DNA from: Molanna angustata
Lineage: Eukaryota > Arthropoda > Insecta > Trichoptera > Molannidae
Direction of reading: 5' to 3'
Assembly (NCBI GenBank): GCA_963576475.1
Contig: OY754981.1
Span: 1,574,221 to 1,638,220 of the forward strand
Length of the DNA: 64,000 nt
This document shows, piece after piece, positions 1 through 10,335 of this stretch. Numbering within the stretch: the first letter of the stretch is position 1; each line of letters opens with the position of its first letter. The notes beneath the pieces are model-generated. The model was not told the origin of the DNA and made no database searches. It was given only the letters and a program-made list of their open reading frames with translations. The position numbers and the translations under genes are program-made.

Positions 1-260
1 GTTTTTTTGTATATTTTACAAGACTGTTTGTCCTTTAAATAAATAAACAGATGACATTCTATCATATATACACTATATACAGCCCCTTGTTTTTAACTAA
101 ATACGTCATAATTTACTTTCTATTTGCGATTTTGTTTTTATTAAAGTCAGTACGTTTGAGGTTAAAGTTACTAAGGTACCTATTTACTATCCAAAAATAC
201 AATACTTACGTAAGTACATCAAAGTGTCATCAATACATATGCACCTAATGTACAATTTTA

Positions 261-325
261 TAAGGTAATACACACCCGCACACCCGTCACTGGTTACCCC
301 ACATTGTGGGATATGTCGTGATGAT
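261..325 (-). repeat. Fragment of dispersed repeat family R
   Basis: This short segment reads ACACCCGCACACCCGTC followed by a GTTACCCCACA block. On the opposite strand the same block recurs near 30907, 33434, 55788 and 60890, and on this strand near 52205. The shared core is a TATCCCAC motif, then a GGGTAACCAGCGAC-like motif, then GGTGTGCGGGTG and ATTACCTTAT. It has no coding potential and its class is unknown. The ends cannot be fixed because every copy here is partial. Confidence 0.6.
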
Positions 326-756
326 ATGATTGAATGAATGTTACAAATACAATGTAGCTTTCTATTAGTAACTATGTATGTTATTTACGTGTATGTTGCA
401 AAACTTCCTACTTTCAGAAGAGCTACATGTCATATTTATTGTATGTAAGTGTATTGGAAATAAGGGAATGAGGATATTATTAATCCTGTATGTTTGGTTT
501 TACGAGGTGCACGTTTGTGGTTTAGCGGCTGTTGGGGCGATAAAACATAAAACGAAAAAATCATATCATATATCCCCCCCCTCCCCCAGTCTTCCCATTG
601 TGTTGTGTTAAGAATAAATAAAATTGTATTCCTCTGTATTGTCACATAAAAAAATCATATTAATTCCGTAAAAAGTAGTATCACGAATTGAAAGAATCTC
701 AAAAATTAATTTACATAGATAATATTTTTTTGTATACTCTAATCGAGTCCTTTTTA
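326..756. other. No recognisable feature
   Basis: AT-rich sequence with a C-rich run near 575. The overlapping small open frames on both strands have no recognisable motif, and I do not support them as genes. Confidence 0.5.
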
Positions 757-1293
757 CTCCTCACTAACACAAGGTGATATAGTGGGGAGTTATGATTTCG
801 CAATTTTTAAGGGTATTATTTTTTTGCAGATCATCAACTAGTATCATGCTGAGATTGTATTCTGAAAGTTTCATCACAATGTATCTGTGTGTGTGTGTGT
901 GCTATGTACTGCGTGTTCATTTTTTACTTTATCGATTATAGACTAAAGTACTCATTCGATTCTATTCAAATTTTGCAAATATGTATATCTAATACTCGAT
1001 TAGATCCCATTAGATTTTGAACGATATACGAATAGTGCTTCTCAATTTTTTTAACTGTCAAATATTTCAAAGTGACCCCAAGCTCAGGAAACTTAAAATT
1101 TGAAATTTTTGTTTTCAAATTCGTAAAAAGGCACATCACTTTCATAAAATGGCATTGAAGAGTTATCAAGTTTTCATAATAAAATATTTAAATAAAAAAA
1201 TAATTTAACAAACTCATTTCATGAAAAACTTGAATATTTTATAGAATGACTTGTTAGTGAGGAGTTTAGCGTTGGCCACAACCCACTCGTTTT
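757..1293 (+). repeat. Family M non-coding repeat, full-length copy
   Basis: This is the most complete plus-strand copy of a 0.5-0.56 kb repeat found seven times in the window (see 8191, 11604, 20726, 25933, 35924 and 43331). It starts CTCCTCACTA and carries TAGTGAGGAG near its other end, followed by a GTTGGCCACAACCCACTCG tail. Inside are a short GT microsatellite and the landmarks TCATGCTGAGATTGTATTC and TCAAAGTGACCCCAAGCTC. It encodes nothing. The inverted CTCCTCACTA/TAGTGAGGAG motifs suggest a MITE-like element, but the tail lies outside them, so the class is uncertain. Confidence 0.75.
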
Positions 1294-1639
1294 ATATAAT
1301 CTTCGCATATTCTACTCAAAAACGCGTTTTTTCGTACCTTCAAAATTGTGGCATTTTACATACTTGTTATTTTTGTGTTCTGAAACCAATAAGCGATTCA
1401 ATTATTTTTTTTAATCTAAAAAGATATTCTTTTTGGATTTTCAAAACAAAGTTGCCTACAAACATACAAAAAAAAATTACTCTGTTTATCTTCTTTTTAT
1501 TGCAGTCTTCAACAAACCGATACCGGTCCAGGGGAGCTAATTATGACACATTCTTAATACGTTCTTATCTTGCCTTAATTTTAAAAATTTATAAATTAGT
1601 ACTCGATCGTAATCTTACTTTAATCTTTCCTTAATATAT
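1294..1639. other. No recognisable feature
   Basis: AT-rich sequence. An open frame of 127 codons on the plus strand (1251-1634) begins inside the family M tail and has no motif, so it is not called as a gene. Confidence 0.45.
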
Positions 1640-2385
1640 CTTAATTTAATCAACGTTTATTTTATTTTTATTTTATTTGGTTTATTTGGGACAATAACAG
1701 CATTATTAACTAATATGAACATAAAACAATGAGTAATAAATCAAGGCCAAAAAAAGCTGTCCACAAAGCACGTATTTACAGTTGGTTCTGAAAAAATAAT
1801 AATATTATATATTAAAAACTAAAAAAAGTATATAAATGACAAAAGCAACAAGGATAATGACGGAGATGAGGGAGGAACTGTAGGAATAGAAATATAAAAG
1901 TGGAGGAATGTGAGAGGTAGAGAAACTATGGTATGTCACAACACCTTTCGTCATTATGATATCCGTCCGCACTCGCACTTAACCCTCTCCCGGAATTGAT
2001 TATAAAAAAGGAAAAATATATCTATATCATTAAAACTTTCATTATATTGTCGACAAATTCGAGGGATAGTTGAAAACTTCCGATAGTTCGTTCTACAAAG
2101 AGGAACGTGAAACAATTCGGGCCGTCTGGTAGTTCTTCCAGAAACTCTGAGTGGTATAAAGCTTATTAGTTCAGAAGAGTCAAAAAAATTGTTTATTACC
2201 TTATATAAGAGAGATTGATCAGCCATAATTCGTCGATTAACTAGTGTGTCAAATGTATGAAATTGAACTGATTCGGAATATAAAGGAAAATATATGCGTA
2301 AACGAAAGTTGATATGTTTCAAATACTTCTTTTGTACTTTTTCAATTCTATTTATATGTTTAGGTAGTAAGGAGACCATATTGGA
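1640..2385 (-). pseudogene. LINE 3' end: reverse transcriptase C-terminal remnant plus 3' UTR
   Basis: The minus-strand frame 2379-1954 (141 codons) encodes a piece of a LINE polyprotein C-terminal to the reverse transcriptase core. The motif HINRIEKVQKKYLKH is followed by RRIMADQSLLYKV and SSELISF, typical of CR1/Jockey-like insect LINEs. The same motif series occurs in the interrupted copy at 19478-21450. The AT-rich tract 1640-1953 would be the 3' UTR and tail. The catalytic palm is absent, so this is a 5'-truncated dead copy. Clade assignment is by motif memory only. Confidence 0.75.
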
Positions 2386-2543
2386 GTGAGTTTAGTATGA
2401 AATTGTCACTAGTACAATTGTTGTATAACTAAATGTTATTTTTCAATTAATTTAATGTCAAAGATTGCTAAAGTCTGAATAGGTATTACTTTAATCAACT
2501 TTATGAGAAGCCCTGTTGTGCCAATTAAATTATAGGTAAACGA

Positions 2544-2656
2544 TTTAAAAGTGGCAGAGAGGTAAGCGCGCTGAGTTAGTAATGCAGTGGTTGCGAGTTC
2601 GGAACCTGCCATGGCCGATTTTGTTCACATATTACCTAATGTATAGTCTAGGGAAT
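2544..2656 (+). repeat. tRNA-Thr-like SINE, partial copy
   Basis: The tRNA-like head reads GGCAGAGAGGTAAGCGCGCTGAGTT-like, with an anticodon-loop TTAGTAA and a B-box-like GAGTTCGGAACC, then GATTTTGTTCACAT. It matches the better copy at 43510. The body is cut short where a LINE fragment begins at about 2657. RNA polymerase III promoter boxes in the head are the expected driver of such SINEs; this copy is degenerate. Confidence 0.7.
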
Positions 2657-2950
2657 GTAAAGACAATGAAAATGAAGGTTCCAAGGAAAATTACTGGAAA
2701 AACTCCGAGATCGTGTCAGCAGCGTTGAAATAAGAAAAACGTGAAATAGAAGACATCGTTCGGTGGAGTAGACCCAGAAGAAGACATTGGAGGGACCACG
2801 TAGCCAGAATGGACAGTGATAGACTTGCGTATATAACTGCAAATAAAATCCCTTCTGGTCACCATCTACCCAGAAGATAAAGGATAGTTGGACTTCGTCA
2901 TCTCAGGAGGCATAGCTTTTGTATTACAGACAGACAGGTCTACTTAAAGA
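2657..2950 (+). pseudogene. LINE C-terminal remnant (RRRxWRDHV family)
   Basis: Read in the plus direction with frameshifts, this encodes a VRWSRPRRRHWRDHVARMDS-like stretch followed by a NKIPSGHHLPRR-like stretch, then a GAA-rich tail (AAGAAGAAG). The same C-terminus appears at 15381-16090, 19010-19180, 32284-32430 and 40292-40612. It is 5'-truncated and broken by stops. Confidence 0.75.
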
Positions 2951-2956
2951 AGAAGA

Positions 2957-3080
2957 TTCAATAATAATTTGCCGCATTCTGGAGACTTGCGATGTTTATC
3001 GTCTCACAGATACAGACTGAAAACACAATTAAAAACTGTGTCTCCACCGGGAATCGCACCCGGGATCTTAATGATTAGAT
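2957..3080 (-). repeat. tRNA-derived SINE family T, partial copy
   Basis: On the minus strand this carries a GTGGAGACACAG / TTAATTGTGTTTTCAGTCTG body and a GCAAGTCTCCAGAATG landmark shared with copies at 3986, 29910, 38506 and 49725. The tRNA-like head is mostly lost; a degenerate B box (GGGTGCGATTCCC) remains. Confidence 0.75.
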
Positions 3081-3091
3081 CTTTTTCATGC

Positions 3092-3240
3092 ATGACATTC
3101 TTCTTCTTTTTCTTTCTTGCCTCTTCCCAGTTCATCTGGGGTCGGTTCTTCTGATACTCAATCGCCAGACCTTTCGATATTGCGTCATCTTTCACTGGTT
3201 AGTTGCTCCTTTCTTAGCTCCCTTTCCCTTTTCCATGAAT
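3092..3240 (-). repeat. Retroelement tail fragment with GAA-rich tract
   Basis: The minus strand reads RPQMNWEEARKKKKKN-like, with a run of GAA codons, and the plus strand contains CATCTGGGGTCGG. This sequence type is commonly seen at the ends of insect retroelements. The boundaries and family are uncertain. Confidence 0.4.
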
Positions 3241-3985
3241 GACATTAAAATTGATATATTCTTTAAATATCTTAAAATCTAGAGCTTCAGAATCTTAAAT
3301 ATCACATTCTTACTTTTATTTGTAATCCAATGAATTATATAAGTCTTATTAGAGCGAAAAAATATCGGTTCTAAATATTTATTTCATGTTTCGTCTATCT
3401 GTCTATCAAGTTTCTGCTTTCCAGTACTATAATTTTATGTACATCCATAGGATGAATCACAAGATTACGTATGTTATCAAACTGAGTTTGTGCATGGTCA
3501 CAAATGTAATTCAATCAGATTTTTTTAATATCTGTAGCAGTAATATAATATGTGTGTGTGTGTATGTGTTATAATGTACGCCATATTTATTATCGTCGAA
3601 TAAACCCTGTTTATAGAAGTCATAAACAATTTTACACATGTCATAATTTGAAAAATAGAATAAATTCAGCACCCACACCACGTGACGTCGTTAAACCTCC
3701 AAATGTTTATGGTAACTTTAACTGTTGTTTTGATATTGAAAAATCATATCACGTTCATTAAATGATCCACTAAACGACCGTAGTGTGACCACCTTATTTC
3801 TAAAACGTTATTATTGCATTATTGGTATGTTTTACTTTAATAGTTTCTGGTATATTTATATAACAAACCTTATGAAATTAAAATAAATCGCATGTCAACG
3901 TAATTTATCAAAAATATTATATGTTTTGATACAACTCACAATAATTACCATGTTTCAAAATCCAGTAGTATATTTTATTTTATGT
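3241..3985. other. No recognisable feature
   Basis: AT-rich sequence with a short GT run near 3551. No coding or repeat identity seen. Confidence 0.5.
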
Positions 3986-4179
3986 AGCTTCTCGGGCAAC
4001 TAACAGGAGCTATGTCAAATAATTATTTAACATGCACCCAATAACAAGTTGCCACATTCTGGAGACTTACGATATTTATCGTCTCACAGATCCAGACTGA
4101 TAATACAATTAAAAACTGTGTGTCCACAGGGAATCGAAGTCAGATACCTAACCAACTGCATGAGCCACGAAAGCCGACA
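3986..4179 (-). repeat. tRNA-derived SINE family T, nearly complete
   Basis: The minus strand runs from a degenerate tRNA-like head (CTTTCGTGGCTCATG...) through TTAATTGTATTATCAGTCTG and GTAAGTCTCCAGAATG to the end block TAGTTGCCCGAGAAGC. It matches the full copy at 49725-49928 over almost its whole length; the head is more decayed here. Confidence 0.85.
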
Positions 4180-4454
4180 AAACTTGAAAGCTATTCCTTT
4201 GTGGCACATTTTAACTTCTTTTTCTTTTATGTAGACCTTTGGGTATGTATTAAGAGGTCTACTTTTCCTGCAAAGAGGACTCCCAACTATTCCTCCACCT
4301 TTTAGGCGGTCTACTGCGAGGGCGGGTTCCGTCCATAATTAACATTACAACTTCTTTGTTCAGTTGAGGGACCACGTTAGCTTCGAAACCGGTAAACATA
4401 AAATAAATAGCCTTTTTTGGATTCCTAGACAATTAACAGTAGCCGATTGACCTT

Positions 4455-4646
4455 GGACAATTGACCGTACGCCCTTTTTACCGTATGGACAATTTACCGT
4501 GAGTACAATTTACCGCACGGACAATCGACCGTGGGGACAGTTGGCCGTGAGGATAATTGACCATGGTGACAGTTGACCGTACGGACATTTGACCGTGACG
4601 ACAATTTATCGTATGGACAATTGACCGAATGGACAATTCACCGTGC
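4455..4646. repeat. 16-bp minisatellite, 12 units
   Basis: Twelve consecutive units of exactly 16 bp with consensus GGACAATTGACCGTRN fill this interval without any change of period. Most units keep the ACCGT core; units 2 and 7 are the most diverged. A degenerate GATTGACC partial unit precedes the array. No frame runs through it. Function unknown. Confidence 0.95.
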
Positions 4647-5416
4647 GGAAATTATTTTTAATAACAGAAAAAAAAACTTCTTTTTCGTATGAGTTAAATA
4701 ACTTGCGTGAAATAAAAATGTTCGTTTATGGCGACGAACCGATTGCCTTCTTTTTTTGATTTCAAAAGAAGTACTACGAGAAATCCAATATTTCGGCAGT
4801 GGTTAAAATGAAATTTTGCAAAATAACCGGTAATTATGCAGTTCTAATTTGCTACATTTAAGATTTAAAAAGGCGTCTGTTTTTAAACATCTTCTCGTTC
4901 TTTTTTGATTTTTCAAGATGGGTATCGATTTATACTAATTTTTCAATTTGATTTTAATGTATTGCAAATTCACTATATCATACGATAAATAAATAAATAA
5001 CAGATACAATGCACATCATAATATTATTTGTTGCTTGGTACCTACATAAAATTATAATGTGGCTTCTCGAAGTAATATGATGAGATATAGGTAGGTATAC
5101 ATAGATATCTTGCAATATTAGCAGTAAAGATATATGAATAAGTTTTCCAATTAACTAAATCGACACATCTAGACATAAAACTGTTTATAGACTTAAACCC
5201 GTTCGCTCCTATTATTTTGCGCGGTGAAGTAATAAGCATTTTACCCCTAACATAACCTACCTATCTTACTGAACGGTCGGTAGGCGTACGAGGATGATGA
5301 CAATAAAACCAGGGATCGACAACCATTCATAAATATTTATAACATACGAACATGTACGTGAGAGTGAGAGAGTGCAGACGGAAAATGAATGACGCTCGAT
5401 CTTCTTCTTCTTCGTG
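4647..5416. other. No recognisable gene
   Basis: AT-rich sequence containing a small GTAGGTATACATAG tract. The 65-codon minus-strand frame near 5239-5042 has no recognisable motif. Confidence 0.45.
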
Positions 5417-5770
5417 TCAGCAGTTGGCAACGTTAGATGCTGCGCCACTACAGCGCAGTAGGTCCTCGAGTGAGCAGGTAGCAGGGCAGGCAGGGCAATC
5501 TCGTAGGTGGTCAGTGGTCTGCGGCAGACCACATTCACACGAGATGCAGTCGTCGTCTGATATGATTCCCCATCTCCTTAGGTTATCTTTCGATCTGCCG
5601 ACGCCCGTTCTTAATCTATTTAGTGATTTCCAGGTGCGCCAGTCCAGACTGTGACCCGGGGGGAGATGCTCCTGAGGTTCGATGAACTCTTTTGGAGATT
5701 TTTCTCGCCATAAAGTGAGCCTGGCTTCCTCTGGAGATGTTTTGAGTGGCTCAGTGTATCTTAGGCAGTC
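5417..5770 (-). pseudogene. LINE polyprotein C-terminus with Cys/His motif
   Basis: Minus-strand frame of about 117 codons with no start codon. It encodes DWRTWKSLNRLRTG, then LRRWGI, then a CISCECG...TTDHLRDCPAC block ending about 35 residues later at a TGA. The C-x2-CxC...H-x3-C spacing is the zinc-binding tail seen at the C-terminus of many Jockey/R1-like LINE proteins. A GAAGAAGAAG tract follows the stop, as in other LINE tails here. A TGA lies immediately upstream in frame, so the copy is truncated or frameshifted at its 5' side. Confidence 0.8.
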
Positions 5771-5879
5771 TCACAGTTGTAAAGGCAGTGCGAGGGTTGG
5801 GGTTGAGCTTTTTTCAGTTCTACGCTCGATTCTCTCTCCTTACCCAACAACAGGAACATAGCGTGATGGTGTGTTTTTA

Positions 5880-6058
5880 TTATTTTTTAAAAGAATGTAG
5901 GTATATGCCCTTGTAACAAGTACATGTACATCCTCATACATTCCTTAAACTAAGCATAAATGCTTGTGTTATAGGTGAACGAAATCGGTCGAGGCAGTAT
6001 TGAAATTTGCTACCACTGGATTACTAACCCAGCGCGCTAACCACTCTGTCACCACCTA
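5880..6058 (-). repeat. tRNA-Thr-like SINE, full-length copy
   Basis: Minus-strand SINE with tRNA-like head (GGTGACAGAGTGGTTAGCGC, loop TTAGTAA), a degenerate B-box region, GACCGATTTCGTTCACC, and a body with ACAAGCATTTATGCTTA and TACTTGTTACAAGG before an A-rich end. It is the only copy here with head and body both continuous. The anticodon loop reads AGU, pointing to a tRNA-Thr origin, but the B-box region is damaged so it is not a working tRNA. Confidence 0.85.
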
Positions 6059-6344
6059 TCTAAATTCTAATAAATTCTAAAATGTTATTTATTGTATTGC
6101 GTAAGAATGTGTATATTTAAAAATTCATCATTTTTTAAATAAATTATACTTTGATAAATATAAGTCGTGATTAATTAGATAACAAACATGAATATTGTGG
6201 ATAAATTATTAGTATACAAAAAAGTAACTTCTTTAAAATCTAAAATAATTTAAGTAACAACTCGTGCTAAATATCGTCCTCTATGTAGGGTGAAAAAAAA
6301 GTAATATTTTGAGATTCGCATTTGTTAGTCTTTTAGAGGGCATT

Positions 6345-6650
6345 ATGTATAATTATTATTATTATAGTTGGATAACTTGTATAGCGCCGTTTTTGTGGAA
6401 AATCACCTCAAGGGCGCTTTACATTAAATTAATTAAATTAGACCTTAAATTGATTTACAATTAAATTAAACAATAAGTTAAAATTAAATTAAACTAAACA
6501 TTAAATTACATTAAATTAAATGTTAAATTGACAGACAATTAAATTAAACTAGACGTTTAAGGCTTAAAATCCCAAAAGTCTTAACTAAAAAAACTAGACG
6601 TTTATGGCTTAAAATCCCAAAAATCTTAATAATTATCGTAATACAACTTG
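6345..6650. repeat. AAATTA-rich tract and tandem duplication
   Basis: A run of irregular AATTAAATTA-type repeats (about 6424-6550) is followed by two tandem copies of a 40-50 bp unit starting ACTAGACGTTTA and ending in a CCCAAAA/TCTTAA block. The leading TATAGCGCCGTTTTTGTGG motif recurs in weaker form near 10970. Low-complexity sequence with no coding signal. Confidence 0.65.
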
Positions 6651-6739
6651 AGTCAGTCTTCCGGTTGCGCGGAGCGCAAATTTGTGTACCTACGTGCAAA
6701 ATCCACAGCAAAATGGCACATAAAGTTGGAAGAAAACAA

Positions 6740-7310
6740 TATACTTAATATTATCTAGTGACTGAAAAAATGATAATAATATTAAAATCGCTTATACATT
6801 ATAAAGTAACGTGTTAGTAAGGGTAAATATCGCGTGCGTTAAAAATGGTGTATTTGTGATTTCATTTTTTTGGAATTTTCAAAAACAACCTGACGAATTG
6901 AAAAAACTTTATCGGTCATTCCCTTGATTTTATACATTAAGCACATATAATATTTATTTCACGACGACACGATAGTTATGGTGTAATTTTAAAAAATGTC
7001 GTAAAAAAGGATATTACTAATCGAAAATTTTTATAATTTTTAACATCTTAGAGACGAAGTTTGAATATTATAGAAAAACTCAATAAGGCACCTACAGGGC
7101 TTACGACCTATCATCGGCTGGTTAGCGTGATAACTTTATGAGCTTGCGCAACATTCACCAATTATGATTTCCCTATCAATCGAATTTCGCAAAGTCCCAT
7201 ATATTTCAATTATTAAATTATATTCGTTTATAAATACCGTCGCCATCTATGAAGTGACTAAGAAATCATCCATTGAGTTATTGGTTTGTAAACAATGAAA
7301 GCAGCAGTCC
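6740..7310 (+). repeat. Dispersed repeat family Q, long copy
   Basis: Non-coding repeat with landmarks ATCTAGTGACTGAAAA, CGTGTTAGTAAGGGTAA, TAGAGACGAAGTT, CATCGGCTGG, GCGCAACATTCACC and CGCCATCTATGA. Related copies lie at 14690-15070, 55375-55715 (minus) and 57215-57425; a fragment lies at 17475-17570. No protein coding is evident. Class unknown. Confidence 0.7.
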
Positions 7311-8190
7311 TAATACATGAGGTGACAATGTTTTAACAATAAAATAGCATTGACTCCCGATTGGGAAAGAATGCAATGTTTGCGTATATGGTAGGTATAT
7401 GCAACTATTAAAATATTCAATTTACATAAACATTGGTACGCAAGTAAATATGCCAATAATGACCTTATTATTCTGGCTCGGTTCAGGGATGACGTCTGTG
7501 CGAAAGCATTACTTTTTTTTAACACTTAAATATTGAAAAGATTTTACTAGTGTTAAACATCAAATTACGATGTTTTATGTCTACGTGCCTACTTCAATAT
7601 AATTCTAGTAAAAATATGTTTGGTATTGAATTAAAATAAAATGGTTTACTGCTACAGATTCAAAATGACACCGTTGGGCATTTTCATCGAATGTCCGTCA
7701 AAACGTATCACCCTAATCTCCCCTATCTCCCACATTCAACACCCCTCACCCCACGCTAGACATATTAGACTAAAACATTATGCAAATCTGGCAATAATTC
7801 AACGGGAACTTATTGAGCCTCTGCGAGATTAGAAGGATTTGACCGATGGCTATTTCTGAACCACAAATTACCCTTTGTCCCATATTGCCCCAGGCTTCCT
7901 CTCGTACGATAAAGTATCCTTCTCTTAGTTAATATCTTAACGACGGATTTCGCCTTCTGTCATTATCAAACGTTTTGAAACGACTGGCACTTATCATGAT
8001 TTAAAATATCTTGGAAGGTAATAAGGCAAATAGTTAATAATTTAATAATTTTTGTTCAAAGCTTGCCTAAACTTTTGATTAAAAATCAAACCATATTTAT
8101 AATTTTATTGAGTGAGTCTTAACCAACACAAAATCTTTTTAAAAAGGTTGTCAATGCTTTATTGCCCATCTACAGTATTTAAACGATGAA
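7311..8190. other. No recognisable feature
   Basis: Includes small unsupported frames on both strands (for example 7641-7832 plus). The start resembles the outer edge of repeat Q (AATGTTTGCGTATA). Nothing else recognised. Confidence 0.4.
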
Positions 8191-8641
8191 TAAAACGAGT
8201 GCTTTGTGGACAACGCTTAACTCCTCACTACCAAGTCACCCCACAAAGTATTCAAATAATTTATGAGTGTGTTAAATTGAAAACTTGATAATTCTTCAAC
8301 GCCATTTTATGAAAATGATGGGCCTTTTTAGCAATTTGAAAATAAAAATATCAAATTTTAATTTTCCTAAGCTTGGGGTCGTATTGAAATATTTGACAGT
8401 TACAAAAAAATTAAGAAGCACTGATCAGATATCCTTCAAATCCTAATTGGGGTCTAAGCGAGTATTAAATATACAAATATTCTAAATTTGAAAATAATCG
8501 AATGAGTACTTTAGTCTATAATCGTTGAAACTTTCAAAATATCATCTCAGCATGATTCTAGTTGATAATCCGCAATAAAAAATAACCTTAAAAATTTCGA
8601 ATTCATAACGACCCACTCTATCCCCTTGGGGTAGTGAGGAG
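8191..8641 (-). repeat. Family M non-coding repeat, minus-strand copy
   Basis: Runs from the AAAACGAGTG tail block on the left to TAGTGAGGAG on the right, the reverse of the copy at 757. It lacks about 90 bp internally, including the AC microsatellite. A short CCCTATGGGG duplication of the flank follows at 8646. Confidence 0.8.
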
Positions 8642-9024
8642 TTCACTACCCCATAGGGATAGACAAAAACATAGTAATTTGTAAAATAATATCAAAATGG
8701 CGCAGACTGTTCTTATATGACATATTATTTTACGTCATACGTTCGTTACTCTGAGAAAAATATGAAAAAAAATAATGATTTATGAACCATAATTCAGTTT
8801 AAAATATCAAAATATAGATATTACCAATGTTTTTAAATTGATATAACTTTCTTAGTGTACGCTTTGATTCATGATACATATTTTACATCCTATCATAGTA
8901 TGTTTTGGGAAATTAGAGTTTTCAAGACTTTTTGTCATAAATACGGTGTACTCTAATCTTCGATATCAGTATACGGTAAGCCTACTGTTTCCTTATAATC
9001 ATCTCTCTTTGCCAGTTTAGGTTT

Positions 9025-9155
9025 AAATTTTTAATGTTAGATCTGCAAACCTTCTCCGGATTCTTCATTTGTTCTTTCGAGTTTTACAAGGGGCCGTTAT
9101 ATTTATTATAGTCCCCATAAGCAGAACGGGTGGTAGTGCAGAAAGAACAGTTATT
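9025..9155 (+). pseudogene. R1-like LINE 3' UTR fragment
   Basis: Contains TTCTCCGGATTCTTC, TTTTACAAGGGGCCGTTAT and AGTCCCCATAAGCAGAAC, which align to the 3' UTR after the LINE coding ends at 38770-39370 and 53948-54417. Only the 3' end is present. The minus-strand open frame covering it is a shadow. Confidence 0.65.
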
Positions 9156-9980
9156 TTGGGAATCTCATTCCTCAAAATAACTGTTGAAAGATCTTTGTGT
9201 GCCAAGTGACCATCTAGTATTGTTAATAAAGAGGCTTTAGCTGGTGTGGTAGTAGTTGTCAATGACCATCAAGTGTCCGGTATTCCGGTGGTCAAGCCTC
9301 AACCCTGCTATAAACCACTTTAATCAAATCAACACAATTGCCTCAGATAGTTAAATGGGCCACTCGCCGCTAGATGGCACTAGGTGATTAAAGTATTTCA
9401 CCGGATACATTAACAGTGAATGGATATATTCAAACGAGATGATACATTTGTGATTATTTTAATGAAACAGTTCGATCAATACAAGGAGAACATTTAAATT
9501 TTAATAGCTTTTAATAATGGTTGGTTTAGTTTGGTGAAAAATCCATTTTAATTTAAATATATAATTCGTACATTGTCATAACGACCAATAGTATCTAAAA
9601 TTAATTGATACGTTACTAGTCTTTAAATTCGGTAAACAAAAATAGTAAGGTGCATACCTAATTTATTCTTACCGAACACTATTCGTCAATATTTGAACTA
9701 ATGTTGGATTAGTTTTATCAAATTTTGTTTCATTTAGACCTTGATAATGCCGAGACACTTCGCCGAAAACGTTGGGTGGTAGTAAATCGAATTTGTGGAA
9801 AAGTACTACGTTATTTTTTAAATGATAATTTTATAATGAACTCAAAAACTTCACAATTATATTTCATATTTTTCAGTTAAAGATTCCGTACTTTAGAAAT
9901 GAACATACGCGAAGCATTGTTGATAATTATTACAAACAATTGACAGTTATAATATATTGGAAAAAAAACATAAAAATAAT
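9156..9980. other. No recognisable feature
   Basis: Contains an isolated CGCTAGATGGCACTAGG motif and otherwise AT-rich DNA. No gene seen. Confidence 0.45.
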
Positions 9981-10335
9981 AAAAGTAGTATTGTAAAATG
10001 TTTTATTTTGATATCGACCTGGCAACTTAAAAGAATTGTTACGGCGGTATTGTGGAAGTTGGTGTCTCTTTCTCGCACTGTGTCTGTAGTGCTGTGTGAG
10101 CGGGACATCAACTCTGTAGGTACCTGTAGTAGTGTCAGGCATAGATTACACTAACTAGTGTCAGGTCGATGCGGAATAATGTTATGAATATTGTGTATTA
10201 ATTAATTATTCTGTTGTTTTTCTTTTTAATTGTTGTTTAATACGAGTTTTATGTTTTATTTTTAACTTTGATTTTATAATGGCCTAGAGGCCGTATATGT
10301 ACTTAAATAAATAAATAAATAAAAGTAGTATTGTA
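9981..10335 (+). mobile_element. Short retroposon with 15-bp target-site duplication
   Basis: A 325-bp insert (9996-10320) is flanked by identical AAAAGTAGTATTGTA direct repeats (9981-9995 and 10321-10335). The insert ends in (AAAT)n, preceded by GGCCTAGAGGCCGTATATG. A long TSD and a short-repeat 3' tail indicate target-primed reverse transcription, so this is a 5'-truncated LINE 3' end or a SINE. The perfect TSD implies a fairly recent insertion. Confidence 0.85.

Noticed and set aside
1251..1634. 127-codon plus-strand frame
   Set aside because: It starts in the tail of repeat M and continues into AT-rich DNA with no motif; composition is that of chance reading.
4455..4646. CRISPR-like array
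   Set aside because: Units are contiguous 16-mers without spacers; this is a minisatellite in a eukaryotic context.
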